From NCBI GenBank assembly GCA_002415845.1, contig DIAR01000058.1, forward strand, positions 1-8,460: DNA of 8,460 bases, given 5' to 3'. Source of the DNA: Candidatus Woesebacteria bacterium UBA5073. Lineage in GTDB: Bacteria > Patescibacteriota > Microgenomatia > UBA8517. The notes under the pieces are model-generated. The model was not told the origin of the DNA and did not search any database. It was given only the letters and a program-made list of their open reading frames with translations. Position numbers and translations under genes: made by a program. Below are positions 1 through 5,500 of the stretch, piece after piece (the stretch's first letter is position 1; each line of letters begins with the position of its first letter).

Positions 1-386
1 TTGCCGGACGTTTTGCCGATCGGGTTAAAGCCGAAGAAGGAATTAAAACCATTAACCTTTGGGAGAAAGTTAAAGTGGTTGACAAGAATAAAGACTTAAT
101 TGAAGTAATGGCCAAAGTCGATACCGGGGCCTGGCGGACATCGATTGATAAAACTCTTGCTCAAAACCTCGGACTCTTAAATGACACTTCGATTCTTTGG
201 ACCAAGACGGTCAAAAGTTCAATGGGTAAGGAAGTCAGACCGGTTATCACTTTGAAGTTTTATCTGGCCGGACGGAAAACCGAAACAATTGCCTATATTG
301 CCAACCGCGAGGGCCTAAAAGCCAAAATGATTATTGGCCGTAGGGATTTAACCGGCTTTGTCGTTAATCCGATTGTTACCGAATAA
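1..386 (+). CDS. Retropepsin-like protease of the RimB/'ATP-dependent zinc protease' family (5' partial)
   Basis: The reading frame is open from base 3 to the TAA at 384-386, so the gene starts upstream of the window; a GTG at 75 lies inside the domain and is not a credible start. The active-site-like motif KVDTGAWRTSID, with the D-T-G-A triad, is followed by LGL. Near the C-terminus MIIGRRDL matches the conserved (L/I)(L/I)GR-R-x-L of this family (PF05618), which adopts a pepsin/retropepsin fold despite its 'zinc protease' name. Members often sit beside RimK-type ATP-grasp ligases, and RimB removes glutamates that RimK adds to ribosomal protein S6. Here the stop is 1 nt before the ATG of a RimK-like ligase, which supports a joint role. 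The substrate is unknown. No signal peptide is visible in the part present. Family assignment is by motif only; the role is inferred. Confidence 0.82.
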   Translation, partial: AGRFADRVKAEEGIKTINLWEKVKVVDKNKDLIEVMAKVDTGAWRTSIDKTLAQNLGLLNDTSILWTKTVKSSMGKEVRPVITLKFYLAGRKTETIAYIANREGLKAKMIIGRRDLTGFVVNPIVTE

Positions 387-387
387 A

Positions 388-1296
388 ATGAAAAAACTTT
401 TAATACTGGTTGATAAATATAGCGATAAGAAAAAATATTTTACCAAGTATTTATCCAATAAGATGGGTGAAGGATACGAGGTTACTTTGGCCCAATTTAT
501 CGACCTTATCTTCTTTGTTAATGAAGGGCAAGTTGAAGTTTTGATTGACTCAAAAAATCTTTCCTTAAAAGAATTCGATTTGGTTTATTTCCGAAGAGCG
601 GGCACTAAATTGTCTTTAGCCGGATCCTTGGCTCTTTGTCTTGAATCTTTGGGGGTTACCTATATCGATTCGGTATTCAAAGATTTGGGACCGGCCCGGG
701 ATAAATTTACCTCACTGACCAAATTGGCTCTTAACGGACTGCCGATTATGCCGACTTATTTTTGCTGGCATACCAAGATTTTAGAAAAGAGGGAAGAGAT
801 TATCAAAAAATTAGGACTTCCGTTGGTTGCCAAACAACTGTCCAGTCAAAGGGGGAAAGGGATTTATCTTTTGAAAAACAAAGAAGATTTCTTACAGTTG
901 GAAAAGGATTATCCGGAACAGGAATTTTTGTTCCAGAAGTATTTTGAAAATGACGAGGAATACAGAGTTCTGGTACTGGGCGACAAAATAGGAGCTTATG
1001 AGAGAAAGATCAGAACCGACAAAAAAGAATTCAGGAGCAATGTGGCTTTGGGGGCCAGAGAGGAATTTATCGACATAAATGATATTCCCTTTGAAACAAA
1101 GGAAATTGCCGTTAAAGCCTGTAAAATCTTATCCTTGGATATCGGCGGCGTGGATATTTTGGTTGATCGGAATAACAAGAAATGGCTCCTGGAAGTGAAC
1201 CGTGGACCAGGTCTTACATATGAACCGAGTGTATCACCCGAACTTGATAATCTGGTCAAGTATTTTACCCATAAGTTGGAGGAAAAAAATGGCTAA
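388..1296 (+). CDS. RimK-like ATP-grasp amino-acid ligase
   Basis: 302 aa, starting at the ATG 1 nt after the previous stop. A TTG ten codons earlier is less likely because it lies inside that gene. There is no clear Shine-Dalgarno sequence, so translational coupling is likely. The ATP-grasp landmarks are in order: DK at 105-106; the nucleotide-binding lysine K149 in PLVAKQ; the glycine-rich loop QRGKG at 154-158; the hinge FQKY at 182-185; R193; the RSNVALGA segment at 216-223, matching RimK FRAN-type motifs; and metal ligands D256, E269 and N271 in the LLEVNRGPG motif. Length and order fit the RimK/LysX group, which joins an amino acid to a carboxylate through an acyl-phosphate using ATP. 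The N-terminal 100 residues resemble a pre-ATP-grasp domain. The substrate cannot be read from the sequence; an S6 glutamylation role is only one possibility. The gene overlaps the next by 8 bp. Confidence 0.88.
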   Translation: MKKLLILVDKYSDKKKYFTKYLSNKMGEGYEVTLAQFIDLIFFVNEGQVEVLIDSKNLSLKEFDLVYFRRAGTKLSLAGSLALCLESLGVTYIDSVFKDLGPARDKFTSLTKLALNGLPIMPTYFCWHTKILEKREEIIKKLGLPLVAKQLSSQRGKGIYLLKNKEDFLQLEKDYPEQEFLFQKYFENDEEYRVLVLGDKIGAYERKIRTDKKEFRSNVALGAREEFIDINDIPFETKEIAVKACKILSLDIGGVDILVDRNNKKWLLEVNRGPGLTYEPSVSPELDNLVKYFTHKLEEKNG

Positions 1297-2224
1297 AAGA
1301 GTCGGAATTTGCTTCTCCAGGGACCTCACAGGGACGGACCCACTATCCCACATCATCGCCAAGAAACCGGTTTACCTTCGGCTTTTGGATCTTTTGGTTG
1401 AAGAAGGTTTTGCGGTTTTTGTTCTGACGAGAAAAACTTATTTGGGAAACGGGGTTTTTGACGGTGTTTGGGAATATCAGAATAAACAATTTTCTCTCTT
1501 AAGAAAAAAAACCAAAATTGATTTGGTTTATGACCGTTCCGGTGGTGTTGTTTTTCCACCAGGAGAAGACTCCTTAAGAGTGGTTAACATTCATGATTTT
1601 AAAATCCTTTGTTGGGACAAACTGAAAACTTTTCAGGAAATCGGGCCTTATATGGCCAAGACAATTTGGGTCGGAGATTTTAAAGATTACCAAAAAGTCT
1701 TACCGGAAATAAAAACCGACTGGGTTGTTTTAAAACCTTATAACGGTTTAAAGGGTATGGGGATTTATGTCGGACCAAAAGATGAAGTTGCCGGTTTTAA
1801 ACCGATGGAAGGGAAACACTATGTGGCCCAGGAGTTTGTTGATACCACTAAGGGTATTTCTGGCATTACCGAAAGTCTTCATGATTTAAGGGTTGTTATC
1901 ATTAACCAAAAACCGGTCTGGTGTCATGTCAGGGTTCCTCCGACGGGCAGTTTTAAAGCCAATGTGGCCGAAGGCGGATCGATAACGGAGGTTAACTACA
2001 ATACCGTTCCCGAATCAATAAAGTCTGTTGTCAAAGAAATTTCCGAACGCTTTTATGAGAAATACGACAATCCGATTTTTTCTTTGGATTTCGGTTTGGA
2101 CAAAAGCGGGAAACCGTATATTTTCGAAATTAACGATCAGGTCGGATTCCCCAAATGGGAGATGAAAAACCGGGACACTTTCTTAAAAGAATTGGTTGCC
2201 AACTTCAAAGGGAAACTGCAATAA
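1289..2224 (+). CDS. Second ATP-grasp ligase (glutathione-synthetase/YheC-like)
   Basis: 311 aa. The ATG at 1289 is preceded by GGAGG at 1278-1282 and overlaps the end of the previous gene by 8 bp, so the two are co-translated. ATP-grasp features: DK at 110-111; K149 in VVLKPYNG; the loop GLKGMG at 153-158; AQEF at 180-183; HDLR at 198-201; SFKANVAEGG at 221-230; and metal ligands D267, E280 and N282 in the IFEIND motif. The protein is clearly diverged from its neighbour, so this is not a recent tandem duplication. The FKAN-AEGG and HDLR segments resemble RimK, glutathione synthetase and YheC/YheD-type enzymes. It probably forms an amide bond on a peptide or small molecule. Two different ligases with a protease suggest sequential addition of two building blocks, or two acceptors. 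It is the last gene of the cassette and is followed by a convergent terminator. Confidence 0.85.
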   Translation: MAKRVGICFSRDLTGTDPLSHIIAKKPVYLRLLDLLVEEGFAVFVLTRKTYLGNGVFDGVWEYQNKQFSLLRKKTKIDLVYDRSGGVVFPPGEDSLRVVNIHDFKILCWDKLKTFQEIGPYMAKTIWVGDFKDYQKVLPEIKTDWVVLKPYNGLKGMGIYVGPKDEVAGFKPMEGKHYVAQEFVDTTKGISGITESLHDLRVVIINQKPVWCHVRVPPTGSFKANVAEGGSITEVNYNTVPESIKSVVKEISERFYEKYDNPIFSLDFGLDKSGKPYIFEINDQVGFPKWEMKNRDTFLKELVANFKGKLQ

Positions 2225-2232
2225 AAAAGCCA

Positions 2233-2265
2233 CAAAAAACCCACCCATTTTAGGGTGGGGATTTT
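2233..2265 (-). terminator. Intrinsic terminator of rplJL, possibly bidirectional
   Basis: CCCACCC (2240-2246) pairs with GGGTGGG (2253-2259) around a 6-nt loop. Read on the - strand the stem is followed directly by six T (2239-2234), a strong terminator for the ribosomal operon. On the + strand only ATTTT follows, so it may end the ATP-grasp operon less efficiently. It fills the 66-bp gap between the two convergent operons. Confidence 0.85.
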
Positions 2266-2270
2266 GGTAA

Positions 2271-2303
2271 AGAGTTAAAATAATTTTATTTTACTTTAAC
2301 TCT
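2271..2303. repeat. Perfect 9-bp inverted repeat at the rplL stop codon
   Basis: AGAGTTAAA (2271-2279) and TTTAACTCT (2295-2303) are exact reverse complements 15 bp apart, and they straddle the rplL stop codon (2291-2293). The repeat is AT-rich with no T-tract of its own. It may stabilise the mRNA 3' end next to the terminator, or be chance. Confidence 0.4.
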
Positions 2304-2698
2304 ACGGTTGCTCCGGCCGCTTTAAGTTTGTCTGCAGCGCTTTTAGCGTCTTCTGCTTTGGCATCCTTTAAAATTTCGGCTGGGACCTGTTCGGTCATAT
2401 CTTTGGCTTCTTTGAGACCCCAATTTTGATTGATTTCTCTTAAAGCTTTGATAACAGCAATTTTATTGCCTCCCGAATTGGTCATGATAACGGTTTGCTG
2501 GGCTCCACCGGCGGCTTCTCCTTGAGCTTCTCCTGCTGGGGCTGCGGCTGGGGCGGCTGCGGCGACTGGCGCCACTGCACTAACACCTAATTTTTCCTGT
2601 AAGGCGTTAACCAAGTCCGACAATTCCAAAACTGAAAGTTCGGAAACTGCGTCAACTAATTTTGTGACTTTTTCTGATATCTTTTTTTCTTCTGTCAT
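2291..2698 (-). CDS. rplL: 50S ribosomal protein L7/L12
   Basis: 135 aa, slightly longer than the usual 120-130. The order is an N-terminal dimerisation/L10-binding helix region (about 1-40), an Ala/Pro/Gly hinge (about 41-66), and the C-terminal factor-binding domain with NKIAVIKAL and WGLKEAKDM, ending VELK. The usual EFDVxL start of the C-terminal domain is replaced by QQTVIM, and the canonical TGLGLKEAK is INQNWGLKEAK. The ATG is preceded by AAGGTGA, a reasonable Shine-Dalgarno sequence, and lies 25 bp after rplJ. L7/L12 forms the multimeric stalk that recruits translation GTPases. It is last in the operon, just before the terminator. Confidence 0.97.
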   Translation of the reverse strand: MTEEKKISEKVTKLVDAVSELSVLELSDLVNALQEKLGVSAVAPVAAAAPAAAPAGEAQGEAAGGAQQTVIMTNSGGNKIAVIKALREINQNWGLKEAKDMTEQVPAEILKDAKAEDAKSAADKLKAAGATVELK

Positions 2699-2723
2699 TT
2701 TATTTCACCTTCTTTCCGATTAA

Positions 2724-3242
2724 TTAACTCTTGGCTTTTTGGTCCAAGATGTAAACTAATTTGCCTAAATTTCCGCCCAGCGTGCCGGTTAGGGCATACA
2801 AGGGGGACATTAAACTACCCAAGACCTGAGATAACAAAGCATCTTTTCCGGGCAAGTTGGAAAGTCTTATAAGAGAAGCTTCATCCTGGAAAGTGCCTTC
2901 AACAACCCCGACCCTGAAATGGGGAATTTCAAATTCTTTGGCAAATTGACCCAAAACGGAAAGGGGGGCAATCGGATCACCGTTGGCTATCACCAGGGCG
3001 TTTTGACCGACCAAGACTTCATCTTTCATAACACCCGCATCGATTTTGGCTTCCTCACCGGCCCTTTTAAGGAGAGTGTTTTTGACCACGACCATTTTGG
3101 CGTCAACGGCTTTAAGTTTAGCCTTTAAGTCCTGTTGGGCCTTAACACCCATGCCGGAGTAGTTAACCAAAACAATGCTTTTGGCAGTCTTTAACTCCTT
3201 GGTAAGGTTTTCGACGAATATTTTTTTGTCTTCTTTAATCAT
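2724..3242 (-). CDS. rplJ: 50S ribosomal protein L10
   Basis: 172 aa, the usual bacterial length. It has an N-terminal rRNA-binding domain with VLVNYSGM (about 24-31) and MVVVKNTLLKRA (about 50-61), and a C-terminal helix region LPGKDALLSQVLGSLMSP...GNLGKLVYIL, which in this family carries the L7/L12 dimers. The ATG has no Shine-Dalgarno sequence and sits about 10 nt after the T-tract of the leader hairpin, so expression is probably set at transcription and by leader structure. L10 anchors the stalk on 23S rRNA and, bound to L12, usually represses its own operon. It is transcribed from its own promoter and is downstream of the Pro-rich protein gene. Confidence 0.97.
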   Translation of the reverse strand: MIKEDKKIFVENLTKELKTAKSIVLVNYSGMGVKAQQDLKAKLKAVDAKMVVVKNTLLKRAGEEAKIDAGVMKDEVLVGQNALVIANGDPIAPLSVLGQFAKEFEIPHFRVGVVEGTFQDEASLIRLSNLPGKDALLSQVLGSLMSPLYALTGTLGGNLGKLVYILDQKAKS

Positions 3243-3331
3243 GTTTTATCAATAAAAAAACGCACCCGAGGTGCGCTTAAATTCTGCTCCTCGGTACGAC
3301 TTACTTTTTGCGCGTACTGTCTCAGGGTACT
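3243..3331 (-). ncRNA. L10-type autoregulatory leader of rplJL
   Basis: The roughly 88-nt 5' UTR contains GACAGUACG (3321-3313) and CGUACCGAGG (3298-3289). GUACG pairs with CGUAC, leaving GACA opposite CGAGG. This is the GACAG...CCGAGG kink-turn arrangement I recall for bacterial L10 leaders, where the L10-(L12)4 complex binds. Downstream, a terminator hairpin competes for the same CCGAGG: in RNA, CCGAGG (3294-3289) can pair with CCUCGG (3271-3266). Protein binding to the first stem would free the terminator, and its absence would allow an antiterminator. The consensus match is from memory, not a covariance search. Confidence 0.78.
3254..3275 (-). terminator. Attenuator terminator inside the rplJ leader
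   Basis: In RNA orientation CGCACC (3275-3270) pairs with GGUGCG (3266-3261) around a UCG loop and is followed by seven U (3260-3254). It stands 11 nt before the rplJ ATG, so it can only act as a regulated attenuator, not as the end of an operon. It could also stop read-through from rplKA. Confidence 0.8.
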
Positions 3332-3336
3332 TGGGT

Positions 3337-3366
3337 ATTATATATGAGACGGGGTTGAGGTGTCAA
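3337..3366 (-). promoter_or_regulatory. Consensus sigma-70 promoter for rplJL
   Basis: A perfect -35 TTGACA (3366-3361) and a perfect -10 TATAAT (3342-3337) are 18 bp apart on the - strand. The start site should be near 3331-3330. The -35 box directly abuts the stop codon (3369-3367) of the Pro-rich protein gene, so rplJL can be transcribed independently of rplKA. Confidence 0.88.
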
Positions 3367-3972
3367 TCAGTAGGCACCGTAAGGATTTTTCTTGCTACTG
3401 TCTGCCTGTGGTGTAGACATAGGGGGAAGCGGTTTATCTTCAACCGGTTTCGAGGCGGCTTCACTTTTCGGCTGTTCTGTTTGGATGAAAGGAGGGACGG
3501 GTTTAGTATCTACATAGGGTGTGTTTACGACACTGCCAACAGGTACGGGGCCGGTAGCCTTCCAGCGTTGCTGGAGTTTTTCTTGGGTATATGCACCCGT
3601 CGTATCAAGAGGGTTGGTCGTATCTTCCGGATGTGCCTTTTCGTGTTCTTCCACGACTTGAGGGTTGAGCGGTTTGGTTACATCCGTTGACCCGGCCGGT
3701 GCCGTCTCCCTTTTTAATCTTACAAGTTCATCTTCCGGGGGTTTTGGAGGATCAAGTGGAGGCAGGGGTCTGGTTGCATCCTTATCGGGTAAATTAAAAC
3801 CGGCCTCTTTGACTATCGATTCTGCCTCTGTTTTTGATTCTGGATCTTCCATGTTTTTAAGATTGTTGGTAATAATATAATCTTTAACGTTGTCCTTGTC
3901 CGAAGGCCTCCTAATTAATCTTTTAAACTTATCAACCAAGCCTTCTTCTTTTCCGGCCGTTCCTTCTGCCAT
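3367..3972 (-). CDS. Unknown Pro-rich protein with D-x-T-x-P-L repeats, between rplA and rplJ
   Basis: 201 aa, no family recognised. It has no signal peptide or membrane segment, so it is predicted cytoplasmic. Residues 1-60 are charged with likely helix (VDKFKRLIRRP). Residues 61-201 are rich in Pro, Thr, Asp, Glu and Lys and look disordered. A short motif recurs: DATRPL (65-70), DVTKPL (97-102), DTTNPL (117-122), with looser copies DTKPVPP (155-161) and EDKPLPP (178-184). The tail is NPYGAY. The ATG has no Shine-Dalgarno sequence. The gene is 48 bp after rplA with no terminator between, so it is probably transcribed with rplKA. The location suggests a ribosome-related or growth-linked role, but this is only guilt by association. 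The coding frame is supported by its length and codon pattern; a Cys/Phe/Arg-rich frame on the opposite strand looks like a shadow. Confidence 0.75.
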   Translation of the reverse strand: MAEGTAGKEEGLVDKFKRLIRRPSDKDNVKDYIITNNLKNMEDPESKTEAESIVKEAGFNLPDKDATRPLPPLDPPKPPEDELVRLKRETAPAGSTDVTKPLNPQVVEEHEKAHPEDTTNPLDTTGAYTQEKLQQRWKATGPVPVGSVVNTPYVDTKPVPPFIQTEQPKSEAASKPVEDKPLPPMSTPQADSSKKNPYGAY

Positions 3973-4020
3973 GCTAAATACATTCTATTTTTTGGAAGGC
4001 TTAAAGTCAATCTTATCTTT

Positions 4021-4794
4021 TCAGAGTTTAATCTTAACCGAAGGACCCATGGTGGCCTTAATGTAGGCTTTGACTACCTGTTTATTTAAGGGTTTGAAGA
4101 TGGCTTCCAAATTTCCCAAAAGTTCACTTTCTTTCTGGCTTACCTTTCCGAAAGTGGTGTGGATTAAAGGTGCTTCCTTTTCGGTTTTAAGATTAACCGA
4201 GTTACCAGAAAACTCCTTGGCTTTTTTAGAGTCGGTTAAAAGAGTTCCGTTTTTGGGATTGGGCATCAAACCCTTGGGACCCAGGATTTTGGCGAAAGGA
4301 ACCAGTTTGGGCATCATTTCGGCGGTAGCGACCAAAACATCAAAATCGATTTTGCCGGCGGCTAACTTGGTTAAGGTTTCCTCACTGGCTATTTCGATTC
4401 TTTTTTGCTTTCCGGCCGAAAAAGGGAGAGTAACGTTAACGGTTGTTGGAACTTTTCTGACGGTTAGATGTAATTCCATTGTTCCGTCGAACTTCGAATA
4501 GGAAGCTTCTTTGGCCAGAGTAACGGCTTCTTTTAAGGGATAAAAGGCTTCATGGTTTATTTTCGCTTTGGCGGCCAGGTATTTTTTGCCTCTTTCCCTT
4601 GGTCCTTTGGCAATTTTCCCGGCTTCTTCTTTTTCTTTGGTTTCGGCTTCAACCGGATTTTCGGTTTCTATAATTTTGACCCTTTGCCCGCCTTTAAGGC
4701 CGGCGATGTGGATCTTTTCTTCTTTTTCGTGCTTAACTTTCTTGTTTTTGTCGACCTTTTCTTCTCCGATGAAAGCGGTTTTGGTTTTTCCCAT
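4021..4794 (-). CDS. rplA: 50S ribosomal protein L1 with N-terminal extension
   Basis: 257 aa against about 230 for typical L1. Homology begins near residue 66 with RERGKKYLAAKAKIN, leaving a Lys/Glu-rich extension that includes GLKGGQRVKII (32-42). The signature LGPKGLMPNPKNGT (171-184) and the C-terminal IHTTFGKV and YIKATMGPSVKIKL are intact. Compared from memory with E. coli L1, domain II is shortened: about 15-20 residues are missing between TLPFSAGKQKRIEI and KIDFDVLVA (about 125-155). L1 forms the mobile stalk that helps release E-site tRNA and often represses its own mRNA. The ATG directly follows the rplK TAA, with AAGGAG 9 nt upstream inside rplK, so the two genes are translationally coupled. 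Confidence 0.96.
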   Translation of the reverse strand: MGKTKTAFIGEEKVDKNKKVKHEKEEKIHIAGLKGGQRVKIIETENPVEAETKEKEEAGKIAKGPRERGKKYLAAKAKINHEAFYPLKEAVTLAKEASYSKFDGTMELHLTVRKVPTTVNVTLPFSAGKQKRIEIASEETLTKLAAGKIDFDVLVATAEMMPKLVPFAKILGPKGLMPNPKNGTLLTDSKKAKEFSGNSVNLKTEKEAPLIHTTFGKVSQKESELLGNLEAIFKPLNKQVVKAYIKATMGPSVKIKL

Positions 4795-5226
4795 TTAATT
4801 TTCTCCTTCCCCCTTAATGCCCATGCTTCTGGCTGATCCCGCCACGATTCTCTTGGCGGCTTCCAAATCTTTGGTGTTTAAATCCCTGATTTTTTCCTCG
4901 GCAATCTTGGTCAGTTGTTCCTGAGTAAGGGTACCGGCAACTTCCCTGGGGGTTTTCCCGGAACCTTTTTCAATCCCCAAAACCTTTTTGATCATTTCGG
5001 AAACGGGGGCCAGTTTGATCTCAAAATCAAACGAGCGGTCTTCGTAAATGGTGATGACGGCCGGAACAATGTTACCTTTCATTTCGGCGGTTTTTTCGTT
5101 GTAGGCTTTAACGAATTCCATAATGGCCACACCATGCTGACCCAAGGCCGGGCCTAAAGGAGGAGCCGGGGTTGCTTCACCGGCTTTAAGGTTAACCTTA
5201 ATGACTGTTTTTATTTTTTTGGCCAT
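4795..5226 (-). CDS. rplK: 50S ribosomal protein L11
   Basis: 143 aa, normal length. The N-terminal motif APPLGPALGQHGVAIMEF (about 21-38) is the proline-rich thiostrepton-site segment. The C-terminal rRNA-binding domain has EVAGTLTQEQLTKIAEEK and ends AARIVAGSARSMGI-like (here AAKRIVAGSARSMGIKG). L11 binds the GTPase-associated centre of 23S rRNA. The ATG has no Shine-Dalgarno sequence. It is the first gene of the unit, preceded by an 86-nt leader with a candidate L1-binding hairpin, and its stop abuts the rplA start. Confidence 0.97.
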   Translation of the reverse strand: MAKKIKTVIKVNLKAGEATPAPPLGPALGQHGVAIMEFVKAYNEKTAEMKGNIVPAVITIYEDRSFDFEIKLAPVSEMIKKVLGIEKGSGKTPREVAGTLTQEQLTKIAEEKIRDLNTKDLEAAKRIVAGSARSMGIKGEGEN

Positions 5227-5266
5227 ATAAGTAAATTTGTGAACGAAAGTAAGGGAAAGCTTTTAA

Positions 5267-5311
5267 GAGGCATTTCGATACTTTCGGTATCTTCCTCGAG
5301 AGTACCCGAGG
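5267..5311 (-). promoter_or_regulatory. Candidate L1-binding hairpin (rRNA mimic) in the rplK leader
   Basis: In RNA orientation: GAGG (5297-5294), AA, GAUAC (5291-5287), loop CGAAA, GUAUC (5281-5277), GAAAUG (5276-5271), CCUC (5270-5267). This gives two stems around an asymmetric internal loop. The 3' side, CGAAAUGCC, resembles the 23S rRNA L1 site UGAAAUACC. L1 repression of the L11-L1 operon through such a mimic is well known. An upstream CCUCG (5311-5307) can instead pair with CGAGG (5298-5294), giving a competing fold. The structure is seen in the sequence; the function is inferred. Confidence 0.65.
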
Positions 5312-5318
5312 TAAAGGT

Positions 5319-5347
5319 ATTATAGCAAGGGAAAAAGAGGGAGTAAA
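5319..5347 (-). promoter_or_regulatory. Promoter for rplK-rplA
   Basis: The -10 box TATAAT (5324-5319) is perfect. The best -35 at 17 bp spacing is TTTACT (5347-5342), 4 of 6 consensus bases. The start site is expected near A5312, giving an 86-nt leader. It is back to back with the promoter of the 95-aa gene, the two -35 boxes being 14 bp apart. Confidence 0.75.
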
Positions 5348-5361
5348 GAGGAGCCTCAAAC

Positions 5362-5390
5362 TTGACAAATAGGCAATAGTAGCCTATAAT
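5362..5390 (+). promoter_or_regulatory. Perfect consensus promoter with internal palindrome, for the 95-aa gene
   Basis: TTGACA (5362-5367), a 17-bp spacer and TATAAT (5385-5390): a fully consensus sigma-70 promoter. Inside it ATAGGC (5369-5374) and GCCTAT (5382-5387) form a perfect inverted repeat with a 7-bp spacer, overlapping the -10 box. This is a plausible operator for a dimeric repressor, though none is identified nearby. The start site should be near 5397. Confidence 0.85.
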
Positions 5391-5405
5391 GTAGCCTCGA
5401 TCGTT

Positions 5406-5449
5406 GAACTTGTCCCAAGCTCAGGTACCTATTTGCAGGCACCTTTTTT
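5406..5449 (+). terminator. Terminator-like tandem hairpins in the leader of the 95-aa gene
   Basis: GAACTTG (5406-5412) pairs with CAAGCTC (5416-5422), and directly after it AGGTACC (5423-5429) pairs with GGCACCT (5438-5444), followed by six T (5444-5449). Each stem has one A-C mismatch. It lies about 50 nt after the predicted start site and 52 nt before the ATG. It could be an attenuator, or the 3' end of a roughly 50-nt small RNA. Confidence 0.55.
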
Positions 5450-5500
5450 AATGCTTAGGCAGGCACATTAACTTAACCTATTAAGGAGAAAGAGGTAAAA

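Noticed and set aside
388..2224. Tandem duplication of one ATP-grasp gene
   Set aside because: The two proteins share only the fold-level motifs; their N-terminal domains and motif contexts differ, so they are distinct family members.
3271..3690. 139-codon open frame on the + strand opposite the Pro-rich gene and the rplJ leader
   Set aside because: It is rich in Cys, Phe and Arg, has no ribosome-binding site, and crosses the L10 leader and promoter. It is best explained as a shadow of the Pro-rich, GC-biased - strand gene.
4070..4501. 143-codon open frame on the + strand inside rplA
   Set aside because: It is fully antisense to the conserved part of L1 and has no initiation signals.
5451..5471. 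Six-codon leader peptide (ATG CTT AGG CAG GCA CAT TAA) before the 95-aa gene
   Set aside because: It has no ribosome-binding site and no run of a regulatory amino acid. Its ATG directly follows the T-tract, so chance is the simpler explanation.
5227..5500. Possible tRNA or other stable RNA gene in the largest intergenic region
   Set aside because: No cloverleaf or T-loop motif is present. The region is accounted for by two divergent promoters and two leaders.
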